Shown here: in pieces, positions 53,007 through 63,250 of the stretch
How the letters are laid out: every line of letters begins with the position of its first letter
Numbering within the stretch: the stretch's first letter is position 1
Source: Symbiodinium natans
Taxonomy: Eukaryota > Sar > Dinophyceae > Suessiales > Symbiodiniaceae
Length of the DNA: 64,000 nt
Assembly: GCA_905221605.1 (NCBI GenBank)
Contig: CAJNDS010002300.1
Location: 113,441-177,440, forward strand
Direction of reading: 5' to 3'
Notes under the pieces: generated by a model
What the model was told of the DNA's origin: nothing
What the model saw: the letters and a program-made list of their open reading frames with translations, nothing else
The model's database searches: none
Program-made: the position numbers and the translations under genes

Positions 53007-53118
53007 GGGTTTAGGGTTTAGGGTTTAGGGTTTAGGGTTTAGGGTTTAGGGTTTAGGGTTTAGGGTTTAGGGTTTAGGGTTTAGGGTTTAGGGTTTAGGG
53101 TTTAGGGTTTAGGGTTGG
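53007..53118 (+). repeat. Telomere-type array
   Basis: About 16 perfect TTTAGGG units. Confidence 0.97.
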
Positions 53119-53325
53119 TCTAGGTTGAGGTTTGGAGCTTTGGGTTTGTGCTTGTGGCTGGCTGTTTTTTTGCGGCCGAGGCTTTCCAATGAGCTAGACT
53201 GAGTTCCAGACGACTTTTTAACAATTGAAGAGAACCCATCCGAATTTTGCAGTAGAGCCCTCGAGCTTCCGAGCAGAAAGAGTAGAGCAAAAATTGCACA
53301 AACCCTAAACTCCTAAACCCTAAAC

Positions 53326-53446
53326 CCTAAAGTGGCAAATCCAGCCTTGAAGAGCAGAGGGTTGGCCGTGAGGACATCGCGGAGATAGTCTGCTTCCTGT
53401 CTCAGGGGATGTCTCAGGATGTGTGCAGCTTGGTCCAACTGGATTT
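53326..53446 (-). CDS. Exon whose two splice sites lie in telomere-type units
   Basis: Acceptor CCTAAACCCCAG|, donor TTAGG|GTTTAGGG. 39 codons plus 2+2 bases, starting IQLDQAAHILRHPLRQEADY and continuing LRDVLTANPLLFKAGFATL. The acceptor is formed by a CCCTAAACCCC unit ending in AG. Function unknown, helical. Confidence 0.5.
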
Positions 53447-53450
53447 CTGG

Positions 53451-53602
53451 GGTTTAGGGATTGTTAGGTTTAAGGGTTTAGGGTCTAGGGTCTAGGGTCT
53501 AGGGTTTAGGGTTTAGGGTTTAGGGTTTAGGGTTTAGGGTTTAGGGTTTAGGGTTTAGGGTTTAGGGTTTAGGGTTTAGGGTTTAGGGTTAGGGTTGAGG
53601 GT
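53451..53602 (+). repeat. Telomere-type array
   Basis: TTTAGGG with a short TCTAGGG run. Confidence 0.96.
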
Positions 53603-53720
53603 AGACTTTGCGTCTGCTGGGTTCAAGGCGTTGTCCTTGCAGGGACGGAGGTTTGGGACAATCCATCCCACAGCATTCGCTGCCTCGCTGGGAAGCTGCG
53701 AAATACTGTCCTGTCGATGT
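53589..53720 (-). CDS. Possible exon
   Basis: The frame ISQLPSEAANAVGWIVPNLR then KDNALNPADAKSTLNP runs into the array; another frame is open too. Confidence 0.3.
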   Translation of the reverse strand, partial: TSTGQYFAASQRGSECCGMDCPKPPSLQGQRLEPSRRKVYPQP

Positions 53721-53965
53721 GCAAGGGGCATGGATTTCGGGCTGTGGTGGATTGAGGATGCACAGCTCATTCAGGCCTTTGCAATGAGCACTGTTTGATA
53801 CCCTGTGACCTCTGAGTGGCGAAAACATAAGGAACCCTATACATGGAAATACTCGCACACTCCTACGTCCCGAGCCTGCGCTCAAGGATCCCGAGGGTAA
53901 CAAACACCTGGAAACTGACACTTTCGGATTCAACCATTTGCTCAGGATGAGCTAGTCAGGGTGGG

Positions 53966-54418
53966 ATGGGAAGAGACCATCGACCTGCATTGATAAATCA
54001 AAAAGGTTCAAAACTCAAGCGGATGAACGCCGAAGAGCAACGACATTTCTTCTCCACTCCGTCGGAAGCAAAGCAAAAAAGGGGTGGCAATGACCAACTT
54101 CAAGGACGGCAACGACCTGACCACCAAGATGAGGAGATGAGGCAAGAGCGGCACGGGTAGCGCAATCAACTCCCGCGTCAACTGTGCCTGCGGGTCGCTT
54201 GCCCCCAGAGAATCCCGCAGAGATTTTCTTCCCAGCAGCCCCTCCCCTATTGCAGATACTCGAGCCCAACCAGCGAATCCAGCACAGCACAGTATCCCTG
54301 AATTGCCCACCCTCAACAGTGAACTAGAGGCATCAAAGCCTCCTCCTACTGTACTACTCCCGTTTGACTTGCTCAATCCATCCGACTACTCTGCCCAGCC
54401 CCTCCACCATGTAGCCTA
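53966..54418 (+). other. Open frames on both strands, possible plus-strand exon
   Basis: A + frame holds MTNFKDGNDLTTKMRR, TGA, then GKSGTGSAINSRVNCACGSL, followed by IPELPTLNSELEASKPPPTV to DYSAQPLHHVA and TAG. Another + frame reads MNAEEQRHFFSTPSEAKQKR. The minus strand is open for 122 codons. Undecided. Confidence 0.25.
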
Positions 54419-54705
54419 GGGCCTGGCATTTATAAGGACAGCAGCGGCACCCCAAAAAGTCCCAAAGTGGTCCACCTGCCTCCCACTGGGTTGGCCTCCC
54501 TCACTACCTCATTCTCCCGATATGCCTGTAATATACCTTTCTCAACTAACCAACCACTCCGCCCTACGCCAAGATGCACTAGAAAAATAGTAGCTAGTTT
54601 TCAAAGGCTGCAGCTTCGAGAGTTCACCGTCCCCCCAGTCCCGACAAAGGCAGCGAAGCCCAGCGACCAGCGCGTGGGGAGCGCGCACGCATATTCAACA
54701 CTACC

Positions 54706-54806
54706 AGGACGGGCTATTCTACCCTGTAAGCCCTCGAAGCCCCCAAAAAGGCCCGTTATCGGGTTGATTTTGGGGATTATAGGGCCTGATAGCCAGTGCC
54801 CGTCTG
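54706..54806. mobile_element. Palindromic element, family D
   Basis: Arms CAGGACGGGCTATTCTACCC and GATAGCCAGTGCCCGTCTGG; centre AAAAAGGCCCGTTATCGGG. Confidence 0.75.
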
Positions 54807-55739
54807 GTTTGCGGATTGCGGTCCTCGTAGAGGTGTCGGCTGCGAGCTGCCTGAGCCGCATTGTTCGGGATTGCCGACATGCAAGGCTAGCGTGTAGGGA
54901 GCGCCGGGGTTTAGGGCCTGGCTTCTTAGGACTCTGCACGTGTCAGATATGCAGGGCCTTCAGGACAAAAGAGACATTCTCTGCCCTAAGCTCCAAAAGT
55001 CCCAACCTCTGAGGCCTAAACCCTGCCTAGACCAAGCTCCGTGCTAACTTTGTAGGATACTTTTGCAGTCGAAGCTGGCAGGCCTTGCTCAGGACCCGGT
55101 CATTTGGAGGCCCCGGGCATTCCGGTAGCTGCCATCTCGATCCACCGCGGCTCTAAATGCAATCCCAGCCTGGGAACCCTTTTTGCATCCGGACTCCCGT
55201 GGGTGCTGCCAGAAACCAGCCTGGGAAACCCTAACCCTAAACCCTAAACCACCCCCGGACCCATCCTGTATCTGTCTTCGCAACCCCTTCCCCATCCCCC
55301 CTGCACAATCCTGCGCCCTGCGCATGTTCACTGCACCACCATCTGGGCCATCCCCGCAGCGTCTTCACGCGAAGGGCTTTCGAAGGGATGTTTGGGAAAG
55401 AATCTCCACACCAGGCATGGGCTTTGGGGTTTAAAAAAGTGTTGGGTCTCAGGGCTTCAATGGCCAAGCTACAATTACAAGTCGACCCAAGCTGAACACA
55501 GAGAGTTTGCTATGTATGGGCTTGTGCTTGAATCCCCCCGTCAGCCCTAAGCCCCATACGAAAACTCGGATTTCGGATGGATTCGCACTGAGGTAGGGAT
55601 CTTGTCTTTTCAGGGCTACAGGGGTTCGGATAAGGCGGCAACACATGTGACCCGGGCCCCAAAACCGGCCGAGGGCCCTGCGATGTCTTTCAGCACCACG
55701 CCTGGGCACTTGGATCCCTTCATCTTTGACCCCCTGAAC

Positions 55740-55843
55740 TTGGGATGTTCCCCCTGAAACTAGCAGTCCTTAAGAGGGATTGTAGTACCCCCCATGTAAA
55801 TAAATCCCTATTAAGGACTGTTCGTATAGGGGGGAACTTCCCA
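55740..55843. mobile_element. Palindromic element, family A
   Basis: TTGGGATGTTCCCCCTGAAACTAGCAGTCC...GGACTGTTCGTATAGG...GGAACTTCCCA around GTAGTACCCCCC. Confidence 0.75.
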
Positions 55844-55892
55844 CCCCTGAACCTTCAGCCCTAAACCCTACTGCACGCCCAGGCTTCCGGCT

Positions 55893-56346
55893 TGCCCGTG
55901 CCAGCGGCCCCAAGGTACGCAAAACATGCGCCGGCGCCGGGCTTCCCCTTTAACCTTGTCTGTAGGCGCCGCGAATGTTTGTCTTTTGTTCACAAACGAG
56001 CACCCTCTGCAGGTTTCGTTGCGTGCGGAACTCGTCATTATCTCAAGAAAACAACGCTATGCTTCAAAAAGCGCGGCCCTGTGCGGGTTTTCGTGTCCTA
56101 CGTATGCCGCTCCTTGAAGATTTGTGAGGGTCGACACGAAACCCCACACAGGGACGTGTTTTCAAAGCCTCCTGGGTATCGCTGTTTTCCTGATATTATG
56201 CCGATTTCCGCATGCAACGGAACCAGCAGAGGGTGGTCATTTGTAAAAAAGAATATACGCGGCGATTACAGACGTGGTCACAGCGGAAACACTGCGCCTG
56301 CGCATGTTTTGCGTACCTTCGGACAACTGGCACGGGCACACCGAGC
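55893..56346. mobile_element. 450-base foldback palindrome
   Basis: Outer arms CCCGTGCCAGCGGCCCCAAG...GTACGCAAAACATGCGCC and its inverse near 56345-56290 (GCGCATGTTTTGCGTACCTT...CTGGCACGGGC). Inner arms TTCAAAAAGCGCGGCCCTGT and ACAGGGACGTGTTTTCAAAG meet near 56120. Both arms are diverged but alignable over nearly the full length. The left arm read on + and the right arm read on - give paralogous peptides (RYAKHAPAPGF and RYAKHAQAQCF). Confidence 0.75.
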
Positions 56347-56643
56347 GGTTGCGCAGTAGTCGTAGTAGTCGTAGTAGTCGTAGTAGTCGTAGTAGTCGTA
56401 GTTGTCGTAGTAGTCGTAGTAGTCGTAGTAGTCGTGGTAGTCGTAGTCGTCGTAGTAGTCGTAGTTAGTCGTAGTATAGTCATAGTAGTCGTAGTAGTCG
56501 TAGTAGTCGTAGTAATAGTCGTAGAAATCGTAGTAGTCGTAGTAAGAGTCGTAGTAATCGTAGGAGTCGTAGTAGTCGTCGTAGTAGAAGCAGAAGTAGA
56601 AGTAGGGTTTGAATTAAAATTAAAATAAGAATCAGAATTAGAA

Positions 56644-56674
<31 letters not shown>

Positions 56675-56678
56675 CAGC

Positions 56679-56775
<97 letters not shown>
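56347..56775. repeat. TAG/TCG trinucleotide microsatellite
   Basis: GTAGTC and GTAGTA runs, then a TAG run (56645-56770) broken by AAAATTAAAATAAGAATCAG. Poly-Thr, poly-Leu, poly-Val and Arg-Ser frames are artefacts. Confidence 0.95.
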
Positions 56776-57336
56776 CTACGATTAGTACGGAAGACCGGAC
56801 AACCGGGCTGACCAAACCAACCTGACCGCAAACCGGACCGTGTTGACCGACCACGGTCGGTCGGGTGACGGGGTCCCGACCATCCCGGTCACACGGTCAG
56901 TAAGCCCGCTGCAGGTCACGCTCAGTCCCCAGACCCCAGCACAATTCTGGAATACCGAATGGCCAAGTGCCGTGCCGTCGCCTCTCCTGCGACGAAGCTG
57001 CCAAATGACCTGTCGCACGCATGCTTGATGAGGAAGGTTGACCGCGCCTTATCCTGTCTGTTCAGTGGGTTTCATGGCGACATAAGTGCCCCTGCCCCGA
57101 GCTGAAGTCCCGAAATTAGAGGGCGGCCCCCTTTTGCCGAGGCTCGAACCTAAAGCTGTCGGGTGTTTAACCCCGGCATTGCATCCATGGCCGGCTGGAC
57201 AGAGTCTGTGCTTGCTTGGATCTATTTGATTCTCGCTATGGAAGCGAGACGTGTTATTTGGCTTGTCAGTGCGGCAACTCATCTATCACTCTTGGCCCGG
57301 AAACTTGCTGGCCGCATGAAAAAGAAACCACTTCCT

Positions 57337-57342
57337 AAAACC

Positions 57343-57430
<88 letters not shown>

Positions 57431-57530
57431 ACCTGCACCCTAAACCCTAAACCCTAAACCCTAAACCCTAAACGCAAACCCTAAACCCTAAACCCTAAAC
57501 CCTAAACCCTAGACCCTAAACCCTAAAACT
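57337..57530 (-). repeat. Telomere-type array, CCCTCAA then CCCTAAA
   Basis: About 13 CCCTCAA units, then about 13 CCCTAAA units. Mirror image of 57625-57930. Confidence 0.97.
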
Positions 57531-57624
57531 ATCTATCTATCAAAGGGACCACTGCGCCTGCCGCACGATGCAACGAAGGCGCCGCGCCGCCGCGGTGCGC
57601 CGCCTGTGCACCTGAGGGCTTCAG

Positions 57625-57731
57625 GTTTAGGGTTTAGGGTTTAGGGTTTCGGGTTTAGGGTTTAGGGTTTAGGGTTTGGGGTTTAGGGTGTAGGGTTTAG
57701 GGTTTAGGGTTTAGGGTTTAGGGTTTAGGGT

Positions 57732-57805
<74 letters not shown>

Positions 57806-57815
57806 GGCTGAGGGC

Positions 57816-57896
<81 letters not shown>

Positions 57897-57930
57897 GTTG
57901 AGGGTTGAGGGTTGAGGGTTTAGGGTGATT
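57625..57930 (+). repeat. Telomere-type array, TTTAGGG then TTGAGGG
   Basis: TTTAGGG units, then about 27 TTGAGGG units (57729-57918). Confidence 0.97.
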
Positions 57931-57932
57931 TG

Positions 57933-58000
57933 CTAAGTTGAGCTGGAGCCGTGCTCAAGAGCTTCAGGGCTGGCCGACTTGAGGATCATACGGATGTAGC
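57933..58000 (-). CDS. Terminal exon, hypothetical protein
   Basis: Acceptor CATGTTCTCCAAG|. It reads YIRMILKSASPEALEHGSSS then T and TAG. Another exon candidate at 58174-58221 (SAPLPRARASEDEDK, donor ACAAG|GTGCCG) probably belongs to the same gene, although direct joining is out of phase. Confidence 0.45.
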
Positions 58001-58227
58001 CTTGGAGAACATGGGCCATGAGGGCTTGAAGGGGTGCGCGACCCAAGTTTGCGTAAAAACCAGGCAAGAAATGTATTTAAACAAAAAACCTTTCGCGCGG
58101 AAGGTTGTACGTGCCGAAACCTCCCAAGCCAGGAAGTCCAGAATCCTTCTCAAGGAACCGCGGACCCCGGCACCTTGTCCTCGTCCTCCGAGGCACGCGC
58201 CCGAGGCAGAGGAGCCGACCTCTTCGT

Positions 58228-58393
58228 GCGTTTAGGGTTTAGGGTTTAGGGTTTAGGGTTTAGGCTTTAGGCTTTAGGCTTTAGGCTTTAGGCTTTAGGC
58301 TTTAGGCTTTAGGCTTTAGGCTTTAGGCTTTAGGCTTTAGGCTTTAGGCTTTAGGGTTTAGGGTTTAGGGCTTAGGGTTTAGGGCTTAGGGTT
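58228..58393 (+). repeat. Telomere-type array with GCTTTAG block
   Basis: TTTAGGG, then about 13 homogeneous GCTTTAG units, then TTTAGGG and GCTTAGGG. Confidence 0.97.
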
Positions 58394-58611
58394 CTAGAGC
58401 TCAAAGAGCTGAGGGCTAAGGCGGCTGAGGGTTTGGTTGTGGTGGCGTTTGTGGGCTTGGTGGCAGCCGAGGGTTTTAAGAGTTTGGGGCGTGGGCCTTA
58501 TGGATACGGACTGGCCGTTTGGATAGTGCCGCCCGCCCCAGGCCAGAAAACCTGAATTCCTCGACCCAAACCAACCTCATCCTAAACGCAAGAGGATGAC
58601 AAACTGTCCAA

Positions 58612-58690
58612 ACATTATTAGTATTATTATTATGATTATTCCTATTATTATTATTCTCATTATTATGAGTACTATTTACTAGTATTATTA
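58612..58690. repeat. TTA-rich simple repeat
   Basis: TATTATTATTATGATTATTC and similar words. Confidence 0.85.
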
Positions 58691-58848
58691 AACCTCCCAG
58701 AGCCCCTACACTCCCAGCCCCCTGAGCCGGTCACGCCGAGATGTCGAGGCTCAGGTTCCTGTTGTGCTTTCTGGGTCTTCGCGTGTGCGTGGCGTGGTGG
58801 GCGTGGCATCGTAGAGATGAAGATCGGTTCAGCAACCCAAAGATCCCC

Positions 58849-58943
58849 ATACCCCTGAATTGAAGGAACCTTCCTTAGATCATGGTAAGAATCCCTTTAT
58901 CATTTTCAGCCATTTTTCCTTTTCTAAGGGGTATTGGGCTCCC
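58849..58943. mobile_element. Palindromic element, family C
   Basis: CCCATACCCCTGAATTGAAGG...TAAGAATCCCTTTATC...TTTTCTAAGGGGTATTGGGC. Confidence 0.7.
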
Positions 58944-59095
58944 TGGGAACACGAAGTAGCAGCCTCTCATAGTACAGTATCCATGCATCTGTGCAGGCAC
59001 CACAAGGTTCGCGCAGCAACGTCCGAGGGCCCAAACTCATCCTTACACCCTCAACCCACCCAAATCTGCTGCATTCGTTGAGGCTTCCGGTTGGT

Positions 59096-59314
59096 TCAAT
59101 CCTGAGGCTTTTGATGCTGGGAGGCAGGGCCAAGATACCGCTCTCTGAGCTCAGTTTTTGAAGCTGGAAGCCCGCGCCTGAAGCCATGCCGCTCCCGATG
59201 GATGACCTGGACCACCAGTACCACAAGCGGGTGTTCGAAGTCGTAAACACGATTTTGCCCGCAAAGCAAATGCCTAGGCAGAAGCAGAGTTGCGCTGCGC
59301 ATCATGCGGACCAC
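59096..59314 (-). CDS. Possible terminal exon
   Basis: Frame with RHLLCGQNRVYDFEHPLVVL then VVQVIHRERHG and PASKTELRERYLG, stopping at TGA. Mixed composition; splice sites not settled. Confidence 0.35.
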   Translation of the reverse strand: MVRMMRSATLLLPRHLLCGQNRVYDFEHPLVVLVVQVIHRERHGFRRGLPASKTELRERYLGPASQHQKPQD

Positions 59315-59660
59315 TCTATGCAGCTAGCCTGACGTTCTTGGAAACTGTCTAGGTTCGGGCATAGGATGCACAGTATTTCCGGCATGAAGATTTACTGATT
59401 GAGGTCTTGGGGGCCATGTACTACAATGCTGGCCCTGGCCAACCCCTTGCCCCACCTACGCCCTTAAGCCCGGTCCTTCTTAGCTCAGGGCTCAGGGTTT
59501 AGCATCTGTTAAGCTAAACTCTAAACTCTAAACCCTAAACCCTAAACCCTAAACTCTTGTACTTCAAAGGGATTCAAAGGTGGTGAGAGCGCCTCACCAG
59601 CATGGCCAGCTCCCAACAAGGCCATGGCCAACGAATGGCCAGCGAGGCATCATCTATAGG

Positions 59661-59855
59661 TTGGGATGTTCCCCCCATACTAACAGATAGGGTTTAGGGT
59701 CTAGGGTCTAGGGTCTAGGGTCTAGGGTTTAGGGTTTAGGGTTTAGGGTTTAGGGTTTCGGGGGTTTCGGGTTTAGGGGAGTCCCTCATAGGGATTCTAC
59801 TGGGGGGTACTATAATCCCTAATGAGGACTGTTAGTATAAGGCGTATAAGGGGTT
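59661..59855. mobile_element. Palindromic element, family A, split by telomere-type array
   Basis: Left arm TTGGGATGTTCCCCCCATACTAACAG; then the array; then GTCCCTCATAGGGATTCTAC...ACTATAATCCCTAATGAGGAC and the right arm TGTTAGTATAAGG. In the intact copy at 61811 AACAG is followed by TCCTGAATAGGGATT. Confidence 0.75.
59688..59777 (+). repeat. Telomere-type array inside family-A element
   Basis: TTTAGGG with TCTAGGG and TTTCGGGGG variants. Confidence 0.93.
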
Positions 59856-59914
59856 TGCCCGGGCTGGAAGGTTTCGGGGGGTGCTTGATCTATCGAATTT
59901 CACTAAGGCAACAC

Positions 59915-60065
59915 CTGGGGGCATGGGAGAGCTTCTACAGCTCTATAGGCTCGTTCCAGCAGATGTAGCTTTTGAATATGAGCTATAGGAGCTCGTTCCA
60001 GCTCTACCTTTTCATCTTCAAAGCTGCAGCCAATGCGGTCCACAGCACCGAGCACTTGCAAACAT
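59915..60065 (-). CDS. 50-codon coiled-coil-like exon
   Basis: Acceptor CTTGGGCCTCAG|, donor CCCCCAG|GTGTTG, length 151 bases. It starts CLQVLGAVDRIGCSFEDEKV and continues ELERAPIAHIQKLHLLERAY to EALPCPQ. One of the best single exons; protein unknown. No telomere-type units at either splice site. Confidence 0.55.
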
Positions 60066-60320
60066 CTGAGGCCCAAGGTTTGTTCAGCCTGATGGATGCC
60101 ATGGACGCAGCTGCAGTGCAAAGTGGGCACAGTGAATGTTGCGCACCCAGCTCCTACAACCCTGACCCCCCACCCGCCCCCGGCTCCCTAAACCCTAAAC
60201 CCTAAACCCTAAACCCTGAAGCCAAACGAACATGTCCTCACAGGCATACACGCTTTTCTTGCCGCAGCTAAAAGGCTTCAGCAGCGCCCGCCAACTCACC
60301 CTCCAAGCATGAGAGGATCG

Positions 60321-60505
60321 GGGTTTTGGGGTTTGGGGTTTAGGGTTTAGGTTTTGGGTTTAGGGTTTAGGGTTTAGGGTTTAGGGTTTAGGGTCTAGGG
60401 TTTAGGGTTTAGGGTTTAGGGTTTAGGGTTTAGGGTTTAGGGTTTAGGGTTTAGGGTTTAGGGTTTAGGGTTTAGGGTTTAGGGTTTAGGGTTTAGGGTT
60501 TAGTT
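60321..60505 (+). repeat. Telomere-type array
   Basis: About 22 TTTAGGG units after TTTGGGG and TTTTGGG variants. Confidence 0.97.
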
Positions 60506-60869
60506 GGGATTGTTGGGACAGGGACAAGGATTCGCGGCCAGACAAAAGAACGATGCAGAACTCACCCCGATTCCGAGGTTCAGGGCGTGGGGGGGGGGGG
60601 GGGGGGCAGACGGGAGTATGCAAATCAAAGTGCTCAGCCCTCCAACACAGAAAGCTCCCCAGCTCCTTGGCCGACAGTTTATGGGGAAGAGCTGAGATTC
60701 TAAACAGGTTGTTTCTATGGCTGTAAGTGAAGCATCCAACAAAATGAGCCTGTCCTGAATCGAATACCCCCGAGTCCCTAAGCCCAAGCCCTTAGAAGAC
60801 GAAAGACCAAGTGGGCCCTCAAACCTCCTTAAACCCTAAACCCTAAACCCTACACCCTAAAACCCATCC

Positions 60870-61800
60870 CAAGCGGCTGCATCCTTTTGACAAACGGGGG
60901 TCGAGCCAACGGGTACTTTGCCACAGGCCACTGGTCCCTTGTTGCCTGGCTCTCCGGCTGCTTGAGCGGGGCCCTGTTTGGGGGGGCCCACTGTACTTGC
61001 AAACCATATGCACTAAACCTTAAACCCTAAACCCCAAACCCCAAAGGGCTCCACTTGGCCTTCGTACCCGATGATATCAATGCTTATTGTGCCCTAATTG
61101 TCAAAAAGCGACACGGATCTGAATGCACTCTGTAGCCTTCGGGGCTGCCTACGAGCCAAACGAGGACCAGGCAGATAGAGACCGTGCAAGCCATATGATA
61201 TTTGTCTTTTCCATGTTCCAAGCACCACTTGAGCTCAGTGCTGAAGACCTCAGAGTCCTAGAGATTCCTTCGTGATGGCTTTTAGCTGTGCACAGGGGTG
61301 AACAGGGTTGAAGTTGGGTTCCGGAATGCTGTCTGAAGAGTTGTCGCACAAAAAACACTTATCTTCAAACGTGTTCTTAACTTGCTTGATGCTTCATGGA
61401 CCCGAGCAGTGTCTTCACGAACACTTGGATAGCTGGCGCTGTGGGTTGACCTACTGCGTGGGAAGTATTTGGCATGCGGTGTAGGACCTATGGGGCTTCA
61501 GGGCAACCGCTTTGTGGTTGTTCTTAGGATCCTAAGGGAAACTCATGTTCTAAACGCTCCTCTTCCACATGCCAACTGACAGCCTTTGGGACTGAAGAGT
61601 CAAGCAGGTATCCCCTGAAGCCTGAACCCCTAAACCCTAAACCCGAAACCCCAAACCCTAAACCCCATACACCCCCCCTACAAACCCCTGCAAAACGAAA
61701 AGTTAAGTGCAGCTCACGTGGGCTCGCAGGATCACTCCGAGGCCCGCCAAGTAGTTAAAAGTGGCTTGGGGGTTGTGGGCCAACTCTCTGAATCCCCACA
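60870..61800. other. No supported gene
   Basis: Two short degenerate arrays (61017-61046 and 61625-61664), otherwise unremarkable sequence with short frames. Confidence 0.4.
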
Positions 61801-61810
61801 CTCTTCTAGG

Positions 61811-61911
61811 TTGGGATGTTCCCCCTTATACTAACAGTCCTGAATAGGGATTATAGTACCCCCTCTTACAATCCCTACTAGGAACTTTTAGAATAAGAGG
61901 GAACATCTCAG
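61811..61911. mobile_element. Palindromic element, family A, intact
   Basis: TTGGGATGTTCCCCCTTATACTAACAGTCC and GGAACTTTTAGAATAAGAGG...GAACATCTCA flank GTACCCCCTCTTACAATCCC. Confidence 0.8.
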
Positions 61912-61957
61912 ATTCTAGTTCCAAGATTCTCTTCAGCTTCATAAATCTGGAGGGTTT

Positions 61958-62032
61958 CCGATGTTAGGGGGTGCCTTCTTGGGGTCCTTATGATAAGGGG
62001 ATCCTACTATTTGGGGGGTCTATTTTAATTTG
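61958..62032. mobile_element. Palindromic element, family B, right arm decayed
   Basis: GGTTTCCGATGTTAGGGGGTG, GTCCTTATGATAAGGGGATC, CTACTATTTGGGGGGTCTA. Confidence 0.6.
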
Positions 62033-62111
62033 AGCTCTGACTGAAGGCCTAACAGCTTGGTGGGTAACGCCCTTGGCTGAGCTGTTAACCGAAAGCACCC
62101 AAACTCCCCCC

Positions 62112-62206
62112 TGGTTCACAGTAGGGAATGGGGGAATGAGGGCCCTATATAATCCCGTAAAGGGTATAGGGCCCTCATTCCCTCGTTCCCTACTAAGAAC
62201 CAGCCA
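62112..62206. mobile_element. Palindromic element, family E
   Basis: Arms GGTTCACAGTAGGGAATGGG...GAATGAGGGCCCTATA and TATAGGGCCCTCATTCCCTC...CTACTAAGAACC; almost perfect hairpin. Confidence 0.85.
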
Positions 62207-62605
62207 AACTCAGGAGTCGCAACAGAAATCCCCAAGTTCTGCCCCAGCCCCCCACATGCCCAAATGGGAATAGTTGGTCTTGGGAAGTTGGGCGAAAGTT
62301 GAGAGCTGTCGACAGGCATATGCAGCTCTGCATTTGCGGGCGGTGTGCTTGGGCAAGCCAGATTCGGCAAAACCCACTCTGAGTAGCTCTTAGACATACA
62401 CAAGAGGCTCTGTATCTAAGACGCGACCGGTCACCAATATGGCGCCAAGCCCTAATTTTGTCACCAGTCCTAACCTTTGCTTCACATCTTCGTTGTTTTG
62501 AGGATTGAGTGTGGCCACAACTTGCGGGCTCAAGGGGACCCCATTTCAGCAAAAGCAAACTGCGAGCCAGTGTCAACATATGCGGACTTCAAGGCTTGAA
62601 AATCT

Positions 62606-62722
62606 TTAGGGTCTAGGGTTTAGAAACAGGGTTTAGGGTTTAGGGTTTAGGGTTTAGGGTTTAGGGTTTAGGGTTTAGGGTTTAGGGTTTAGTAGGGTGT
62701 AGGGTTTAGGGTTTAGGGTCTG
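62606..62722 (+). repeat. Telomere-type array
   Basis: TTTAGGG with TCTAGGG at the start and one AGTAGGGTG slip. Confidence 0.93.
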
Positions 62723-63003
62723 CACTGGGGGGGTGGTGTCCTTGCATGGCATTCTGGAGGTGTCCTTTCCTGGCATGTGTTGGCACTGGTTCGCATGCGC
62801 CCGCGGACTTCTCCCTCACAGAACCCTTGAAATGAACATGCATGAGCCGCGCTCACCGCACTCAACGAATAACGCACGCAACCAGAACCTCTAAATCCAA
62901 AGACACCAACCTGCGGTGCTTAAAAAAGCCCTGCGAATCTAGGAAATGTGCGGCACATCTCTGATGTGTTGCTTATAGAAATCCCTCCAAATCCCCAATC
63001 CAC

Positions 63004-63062
63004 GCCCTAAACCCTAAACCCTAAACCCTAAACCCTACACCCTAAACCCTAAACGCTAAACT
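63004..63062 (-). repeat. Telomere-type array
   Basis: Eight CCCTAAA units, one CCCTACA. Confidence 0.93.
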
Positions 63063-63144
63063 CCCTTGATCACATCCATGAAGTTAAATTATTCAAAGCA
63101 CGGCAAAGGCACATTCAAGCATGAGTCAAAATCATTCAAAGCCC

Positions 63145-63240
63145 CCTAAACCCTAAACCCTAAACCCTAAACCCTAAACCCTAAACCCTAAACCCTAAAC
63201 CCTAAACCCTAAACCCTAAACCCTAAACCCTAAACCCGAA
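63145..63240 (-). repeat. Telomere-type array
   Basis: About 13 CCCTAAA units, ending against the frame at 63251. Confidence 0.96.
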
Positions 63241-63250
63241 CACCCTCTGA

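Noticed and set aside
56196-56854. Poly-Thr, poly-Leu, poly-Val and Arg-Ser frames
   Set aside because: Translation of the TAG/TCG microsatellite.
57136-57195. tRNA-like segment on the minus strand (GGTTCGAGCC and a GGGG...CCC stem)
   Set aside because: The B-box-like word is present, but the acceptor stem, a proper A box and the D arm do not form; length is about 60 bases.
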